From: Yimella sp.
GTDB taxonomy: Bacteria > Actinomycetota > Actinomycetes > Actinomycetales > Dermatophilaceae
Direction: 5' to 3'
DNA: 8,430 nucleotides
NCBI GenBank assembly: GCA_030150425.1
Contig: JASLFY010000368.1
Coordinates: forward strand, 1-8,430
Shown: positions 5,339-8,430 of the stretch, piece by piece
Layout of the letters: every line of letters starts with the position of its first letter
How positions within the stretch are numbered: position 1 is the first letter of the stretch
Program-made: the position numbers and the translations under genes
Notes under the pieces: generated by a model
Databases searched by the model: none
The model's input: the letters and a program-made list of their open reading frames with translations, nothing else
What the model was told of the DNA's origin: nothing

Positions 5339-6938
5339 CGGTTTCCTTCGGTGCGGGCGACGGGGTCGCGCGGTTCGTACGGCGCCGGAACGTGAGGGCC
5401 AGGGCGCCCACAGCGAAGGCGTCGACGAGGTACTCCGGCCAGGCACCGACCCGATCCGCGAGGGTCAACGACTCACGGACCGGAAGTTCTCCGGCGAGCA
5501 CCTTACGGGTGAAAAGTGAGGTCTTGCTGTGGACGGTGCCGTCGGGGGTGATCAGACCGCTCACGCCGACCGTCGACACGTGGACGACGGACCGGCCGTG
5601 CTCGATCGCCCGGACCCGGGAGATCGCCAACTGCTGCTCGGACTCGGCGGTGTAGCCGAAGGTGGCGTTGTTGGTCTGCACGATCAGCAGCCCGGCGCCG
5701 CGGGTCACCGGGGCGCGGGTGATGCCGTCGTACGCGATCTCGAAGCAGATCACCGGGCCGACCTTCACCGTGCCGGTGCGGGTCGGGATCGAGAAGACGC
5801 CGACCTTCTTGCCATGGGTGAAGTCGGTCGTGATCAGGTCGACCTTGTCCGAGAACATCCGGAAGAACGACCGGTAGGGCATGTACTCGGCGAACGGCAC
5901 CGGGTGTTGTTTGACGTAGCGGTCGACGATGCCCTTGTCCGGCAGGTAGAGCAACGAGGCGTTGGAGACGTCCGGCGCGGGTTCCTGCAGCACGGCGCCC
6001 ACGATCAACGGCGCGTTCATCTCCGCGACCGCGCGGGTGATCTCGGTCGCCGCGTCGGCGTTGCGCGTCGGGTCGATGTCGGAGGAGTTCTCCGGCCAGA
6101 CGACGAGGTCGGGCTGGGCGATCTTGCCCTCGCGTACGAGAGCGGCGGCGGTGTTCGTCGCCGCGACGTGGTTGTCCAGGACGGCGCGGCGTTGCGCGTT
6201 GAACTCCAGGCCGACGGTGGGCACGTTGCCCTGGATGCCGACGACGTCGATCTTCTTGCCACCGGTCGGCACCGGGTACATCGCCGCGAACGCCACCGCG
6301 ACCAGGACGGCGGCGAGAGCGGCCACCGGGCGGGCCAACGGACGGAGCGCCTCCCGACCGGAAGCGACGACCGCGGCGGAGTTCGAGTCGTCGTCGGAGC
6401 TGCCGATCCGCGCGGCGACCAGGCCGGCCACTGCGCGGGCGGCGACGGTGAGCCCGGCACCCAGCAGGGCGACGACGAAGGTGAGGCCGGGAGCGCCGGC
6501 GATCGAGGCCAGGTTCATCAGCGGTGAACCGGCGGTCGACCAGGCCAGGCGGGCCCAGGGGAACCCGCCGAACGGCACGTTCGAGCGCAGCGTCTCCTGC
6601 AACACCCAGAAGGTGGCGACCAGCAGTGGGTGGACGCGACCGTCGCGCTGCACCCGGGCGATCGCGGCTCCCATGAACGCCAGGTAGAGCGACTCGGTGA
6701 CGGCCAACGCGATCCACGGCAACGCGCCGACGTAGATCCCGGTCCAGTGCAACACCGGCAGGAAGAAGGCGAGCGCGCCGACCAGGCCGAGCAGGAAACC
6801 GGTGCGGGCGCGGACCCCGGTGGTGGCTGCGGTCAACAGCGCCACTCCGAGCGGGGCGGTGAACCACCAAGCCGGGCCGGGGAACGCTGCCCAGAGGCAG
6901 AGGCCGCCGAGCACGCCCATCAGAAGCTTGCGGATCAC
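5325..6938 (-). CDS. lnt: Apolipoprotein N-acyltransferase
   Basis: Lnt is a membrane nitrilase-fold enzyme that adds the third acyl chain to the N-terminal cysteine of lipoproteins. Of 537 residues, the first 220 or so are hydrophobic, with about six to eight membrane segments and the family motif GGFPWARLAW (124-133). The catalytic domain (about 228-490) carries the expected triad: E283 in VVWPENS, K343 in YVKQHPVPFAEYMPY and C398 in GPVICFEIAY, matching E. coli E267, K335 and C387. A last hydrophobic segment lies at about 503-516. Residues 178-200 form an Asp/Ser-rich insertion before the final N-terminal-domain helix. The GTG at 6938 has TAGGAT 6 bases upstream; an ATG six codons further in has no comparable site. 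In M. tuberculosis this domain is fused to Ppm; here the two genes are separate but overlap. It is the first gene of the operon. Confidence 0.95.
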   Translation of the reverse strand: MIRKLLMGVLGGLCLWAAFPGPAWWFTAPLGVALLTAATTGVRARTGFLLGLVGALAFFLPVLHWTGIYVGALPWIALAVTESLYLAFMGAAIARVQRDGRVHPLLVATFWVLQETLRSNVPFGGFPWARLAWSTAGSPLMNLASIAGAPGLTFVVALLGAGLTVAARAVAGLVAARIGSSDDDSNSAAVVASGREALRPLARPVAALAAVLVAVAFAAMYPVPTGGKKIDVVGIQGNVPTVGLEFNAQRRAVLDNHVAATNTAAALVREGKIAQPDLVVWPENSSDIDPTRNADAATEITRAVAEMNAPLIVGAVLQEPAPDVSNASLLYLPDKGIVDRYVKQHPVPFAEYMPYRSFFRMFSDKVDLITTDFTHGKKVGVFSIPTRTGTVKVGPVICFEIAYDGITRAPVTRGAGLLIVQTNNATFGYTAESEQQLAISRVRAIEHGRSVVHVSTVGVSGLITPDGTVHSKTSLFTRKVLAGELPVRESLTLADRVGAWPEYLVDAFAVGALALTFRRRTNRATPSPAPKETDARV

Positions 6939-7012
6939 CGACTGATCCTAAGCGGCGCGGGGGTCAGGCTCCGTACGCGCCCGCGGAGACGCCCGAACAC
7001 GCCCCCAGACAT
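6935..7012 (-). CDS. Candidate 25-codon leader ORF overlapping the lnt start
   Basis: An ATG at 7012 opens a 25-codon frame rich in arginine (6 Arg), ending in RISR and a TGA that overlaps the lnt start codon as GTGA (6938-6935). That arrangement is typical of translational coupling. It lies inside the predicted lnt leader, beginning just past the 3' arm of the leader hairpin. No clear ribosome site precedes the ATG and the third-position GC (about 19 of 24 sense codons after the ATG) is lower than in the large genes. In GC-rich DNA a frame of this length can arise by chance. I do not recognise the peptide. Confidence 0.25.
   Translation of the reverse strand: MSGGVFGRLRGRVRSLTPAPLRISR
6945..6950 (-). 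promoter_or_regulatory. Ribosome binding site of lnt
   Basis: TAGGAT on the minus strand ends 6 bases before the GTG at 6938 and decides between this start and the internal ATG at 6920, which lacks one. Confidence 0.5.
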
Positions 7013-7058
7013 GGCAGATGGGCCCGGGGGTCATCGTTGGGACCAATACACACGGCGG

Positions 7059-7070
7059 TGCACGTTATCT
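7059..7070. repeat. Motif copy 1: TGCACGTTATCT
   Basis: This 12-base motif recurs at 7147-7159 with one inserted C (TGCACCGTTATCT). The two copies lie on either side of the predicted lnt promoter, one inside the leader hairpin loop. They may be binding sites for a regulator acting on the operon. No known regulator is assigned. Confidence 0.35.
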
Positions 7071-7091
7071 ACTAAACGACCCGGGGCCCAT
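7065..7091 (-). CDS. Candidate 8-codon leader peptide
   Basis: ATG at 7091 followed by a short frame ending in TAA at 7067-7065 encodes MGPGSFSR. It begins only about 8 bases from the predicted transcript start and lies in the 5' arm and loop of the leader hairpin. There is no ribosome site, so it would have to be read in a near-leaderless manner. It has no run of one amino acid that would point to classical attenuation. The size makes chance occurrence likely. Confidence 0.12.
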   Translation of the reverse strand: MGPGSFSR

Positions 7092-7105
7092 CTGGCGTAG
7101 GGACA

Positions 7106-7133
7106 AACCTACAGACCGGTAGCCACCTGTCAA
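7106..7133 (-). promoter_or_regulatory. Sigma70-type promoter of the lnt-ppm-fxsA operon
   Basis: Minus strand: a consensus -35 TTGACA (7133-7128), a 16-base spacer and a -10 TAGGTT (7111-7106) matching TANNNT. The start site would be near 7099, giving a leader of about 160 bases before the lnt GTG. This is the best housekeeping-type promoter in the window. Confidence 0.6.
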
Positions 7134-7146
7134 ACCCGCTCTGACC

Positions 7147-7159
7147 TGCACCGTTATCT
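7147..7159. repeat. Motif copy 2: TGCACCGTTATCT
   Basis: Second copy of the motif seen at 7059-7070, with one extra C. It lies 14 bases upstream of the -35 box of the predicted lnt promoter, a position suited to an activator or a distal operator. The distance between the copies (about 88 bases) would allow looping. Confidence 0.35.
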
Positions 7160-7221
7160 GTTTGTGCTGGTCAGCGCGCTGCGCCGGGTGGATACTTTTT
7201 CGGGGAAATTCTCGGATCGAC

Positions 7222-7256
7222 GGCGTGTCGCGCTGGACACGCCCGAAGGCGGGTCC
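7222..7256 (-). terminator. Overlapping hairpins after lrp, likely terminator
   Basis: Directly after the lrp stop the minus-strand RNA can form GGAC-C-CGCC/GGCG-T-GTCC with a TTCG loop (7235-7256), or alternatively GGCGTGTC/GACACGCC with a 6-base loop (7222-7243). The two share bases, so only one can form at a time. There is no T-run, as is common in actinobacteria. It probably ends lrp transcription before the lnt promoter. Confidence 0.5.
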
Positions 7257-7259
7257 GCC

Positions 7260-7730
7260 TCACTCCCCCGACGTCGCCCCGAACCGCGTCGGATCGAGCG
7301 GCGAACGGTTCTCCCACGGGGTGCTCAGCACCACCGTCGTGCGGGTCGTGACCGCGGCCCCGGCCCGGATTCGGGCGAGCAGGTCCTCGAGCGCACTCGG
7401 TGAGGCCACACACACCTGGAGCACGTAGTTCTCCTCGCCGGCGACCGAGTAACAGGCCACGATCTCGCGGATGCCGCGCAACCGGTCCGGGATGTCGTCC
7501 GGCGCGGACGCGTCGTACGGCGTCACCGAGATCAGCGCGGTCAACGGCAGGCCGACCGCCTCGTGGTTCAGGACCGCCCGGAACCCGGTGATCACGCCGC
7601 GCTCCTGCAACCGGCGAACCCGCTGGTGGACCGCGCTCACCGACAGGCCGGTCTCCTTGGAAAGGTCGGTGAAGCTGGCCCGCCCGTCCTGGGCGAGCAG
7701 GCTGACGATCCGTGCATCGAGGTCCTCCAT
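7260..7730 (-). CDS. Lrp/AsnC family transcriptional regulator
   Basis: A 156-residue DNA-binding regulator of the feast/famine (Lrp/AsnC) family, which acts as dimers and octamers and usually senses an amino acid. Seen: an N-terminal winged helix-turn-helix (about 3-60) with LDARIVSLLAQDGRASFTDL leading into a recognition helix around SVSAVHQRVRRL (30-41) and the typical ERGVITGFRAVLN wing, then a RAM ligand-binding domain (about 62-140) with the strand pair ACYSVAGEENYVLQV (92-106). The usual acidic position of the family GxxD turn reads GEEN here. Residues 140-156 are a non-conserved tail. The ATG at 7730 has no clear ribosome site, but a -10 element lies 7 bases upstream, which suggests leaderless translation. 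It diverges from the exonuclease gene with 20 bases between start codons. The effector and targets cannot be told; autoregulation is common in the family. Confidence 0.93.
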   Translation of the reverse strand: MEDLDARIVSLLAQDGRASFTDLSKETGLSVSAVHQRVRRLQERGVITGFRAVLNHEAVGLPLTALISVTPYDASAPDDIPDRLRGIREIVACYSVAGEENYVLQVCVASPSALEDLLARIRAGAAVTTRTTVVLSTPWENRSPLDPTRFGATSGE

Positions 7731-7736
7731 AGGGCC

Positions 7737-7743
7737 TACCGTA
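7737..7743. promoter_or_regulatory. Overlapping divergent -10 elements of lrp and the exonuclease gene
   Basis: TACCGT on the plus strand (7737-7742) lies 8 bases before the exonuclease ATG at 7751. TACGGT on the minus strand (7743-7738) lies 7 bases before the lrp ATG at 7730. Both fit TANNNT at the distance expected for leaderless mRNAs, which are common in actinobacteria. The site is also the centre of CCTAC-C-GTAGG (7735-7745), a perfect inverted repeat. No consensus -35 box is evident on either side, and any -35 would fall in the opposite gene. Confidence 0.5.
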
Positions 7744-7750
7744 GGGCGTC

Positions 7751-8430
7751 ATGAGCGAACGCCTGCTGCTGCTCGACTCCGCGAGCCTCTACTTCCGTGC
7801 CTTCTTCGGCGTCCCCGACCGCCGTTCACCCGACGGCGTGCCGACGAACGCGGTCGCCGGCTTCCTGGATATGATCGCCACCCTGGTCGACCGCGAGCGC
7901 CCCACGCAGCTGGTGTGCTGCTGGGACAACGACTGGCGCCCGGAGTTCCGAGTGGCGGCGATCCCGTCGTACAAGGCGCACCGCGTCAGCCTGGACAACG
8001 ACGTCGCCGAGGAGTCCCCCGAGGACCTCACCCCGCAGGTGCCGATCATCGTCGAGGCGCTCGCGGCCCTCGGCATCTGCCGCCTGGGGATCGACGGGTA
8101 CGAAGCCGACGACGTGATCGGCACCCTCGTCGAGGCGAACCTGGGCCGGCTGCCGATCGACGTGGTCACCGGTGACCGCGACCTGTTCCAGCTGGTCGAC
8201 GACGCCCAGGGCGTCCGGGTGCTCTACACCGCCAAGGGCGGCGTACGGCAACCCGACGTCATCACCCAGTCGGCGCTGCAGGCGAAGTACGGCGTCGCGT
8301 CCGGGCAGGCGTACGCCGACATGGCGGCGCTGCGCGGCGACACCAGCGACGGACTGCCGGGCGTCGTCGGAGTCGGTGAGAAGACCGCCGCCCAGCTGAT
8401 CGCCCGGTACGGCGACCTGGCCGGCCTGCG
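7751..8430 (+). CDS. Stand-alone 5'-3' exonuclease (PolA N-domain/FEN type), 3' end outside window
   Basis: The visible 226 residues cover most of a 5'-3' exonuclease/flap endonuclease of the type that forms the N-terminal domain of DNA polymerase I, used to remove RNA primers and flaps. Seen: LLLLDSASLYFRAFFGVPD (5-23) with the first metal-binding aspartate D9, the arch-region YKAHR (74-78), GYEADDVIGTL (116-126), TGDRDLFQLV (140-149) and the helix-hairpin-helix motif GLPGVVGVGEKTAAQLI (201-217). These supply the acidic metal ligands of the family. The DSASLYFRAFFGVPD opening is typical of the separate actinobacterial protein (as in M. tuberculosis Rv2090) rather than of PolA, which usually begins DGNSLAFRAFYAL. 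Whether a polymerase domain follows cannot be seen. The start is the ATG at 7751, probably leaderless, although AGGG 4 bases upstream could act as a weak ribosome site. Confidence 0.9.
   Translation, partial: MSERLLLLDSASLYFRAFFGVPDRRSPDGVPTNAVAGFLDMIATLVDRERPTQLVCCWDNDWRPEFRVAAIPSYKAHRVSLDNDVAEESPEDLTPQVPIIVEALAALGICRLGIDGYEADDVIGTLVEANLGRLPIDVVTGDRDLFQLVDDAQGVRVLYTAKGGVRQPDVITQSALQAKYGVASGQAYADMAALRGDTSDGLPGVVGVGEKTAAQLIARYGDLAGL

Larger units (their letters stand above)
7015..7094 (-). other. Long imperfect hairpin in the lnt 5' leader
   Basis: The arms at 7015-7032 and 7078-7094 pair through 11 perfect bases (CAGATGGGCCC with its complement), a 2/1 internal mismatch and 5 more bases (GGGTC/GACCC). 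GTT/AAC can extend the stem beyond a small bulge. The enclosed 45 bases can form a weaker GTGCAC/GUGUGU apical stem. If the promoter at 7106-7133 is used, the transcript would enter this structure within about 5 bases of its start. It could protect the mRNA 5' end, act as an attenuator-like or regulatory leader, or belong to a small RNA; the sequence alone does not say which. Confidence 0.55.
6939..7259. other. Gene-free leader and promoter region of the lnt-ppm-fxsA operon
   Basis: These 321 bases between the lnt start and the lrp stop hold no convincing full-size gene on either strand. They are visibly less GC-rich than the coding flanks, especially at 7040-7215. From right to left (minus-strand order) I see the lrp terminator hairpins, a GTTATCT-containing motif, a sigma70-type promoter, a long imperfect hairpin containing a second copy of the motif, a minor CTCCG/CGGAG stem (6969-6988) and the lnt ribosome site. 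Two short leader ORFs are also possible. No known riboswitch class is recognisable to me. Confidence 0.6.

Noticed and set aside
5503..6870. 455-codon minus-strand frame inside lnt
   Set aside because: Shadow frame rich in Arg, Pro and Gly; the lnt frame has the complete catalytic triad.
7162..7428. 88-codon plus-strand frame across the lnt/lrp spacer
   Set aside because: It runs antisense through the lrp terminator and lrp coding region, has no ribosome site and no recognisable domain.
1..8430. Search for tRNA, rRNA, CRISPR repeats, insertion sequences or a novel defence or biosynthetic cluster
   Set aside because: No tRNA T-loop signature in the spacers, no regularly spaced repeats, no transposase or integrase motifs, and all large genes belong to familiar core families.

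Overview
The window is dense, GC-rich DNA from an actinobacterium (Actinomycetota). This rests on a complete RbpA-type RNA polymerase-binding protein, a PknE-like membrane Ser/Thr kinase, a split Lnt/Ppm pair of the kind that is fused as Ppm1 in Mycobacterium tuberculosis, a stand-alone actinobacterial 5'-3' exonuclease, and strong G/C bias at third codon positions. The genus cannot be fixed from this sequence. There are no rRNA or tRNA genes, insertion sequences, CRISPR arrays or phage genes. It looks like an ordinary chromosomal core region, and I do not see an undescribed multi-gene system in it.

Layout. Bases 1-489 (+) are the 3' end of ilvD (branched-chain amino acid synthesis). Only 9 bases after its stop, the convergent membrane Ser/Thr kinase gene ends (499-1959, -, TTG start preferred). 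A 60-base divergent spacer separates the kinase from a UMF1/Atg22-like major facilitator gene (2020-3390, +). After a 177-base spacer with a near-perfect SigR/SigH/SigE-type promoter comes rbpA (3568-3927, +). A 16-bp perfect hairpin with a GAAA loop (3950-3985) then serves as a shared terminator between rbpA and the convergent operon on the other strand.

That operon is read right to left as lnt (5325-6938), ppm (4526-5338) and fxsA (4017-4526), with a 14-base and a 1-base overlap. Lnt N-acylates lipoproteins and Ppm makes polyprenyl-phosphate-mannose; in M. tuberculosis both activities sit in one protein. FxsA is a small polytopic membrane protein. The operon is preceded by a 321-base gene-free region with a good sigma70-type promoter (TTGACA-N16-TAGGTT), a roughly 80-base imperfect hairpin starting almost at the predicted transcript start, two small leader ORFs (the second overlapping the lnt start as GTGA) and two copies of a TGCAC(C)GTTATCT motif flanking the promoter. 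This leader is the least explained part of the window.

At the right end an Lrp/AsnC-family regulator (7260-7730, -) and a 5'-3' exonuclease (7751 to beyond the window, +) diverge from a 20-base spacer. That spacer holds two overlapping, oppositely directed -10 elements (TACCGT / TACGGT), each 7-8 bases from an ATG. This suggests leaderless, mutually exclusive transcription.
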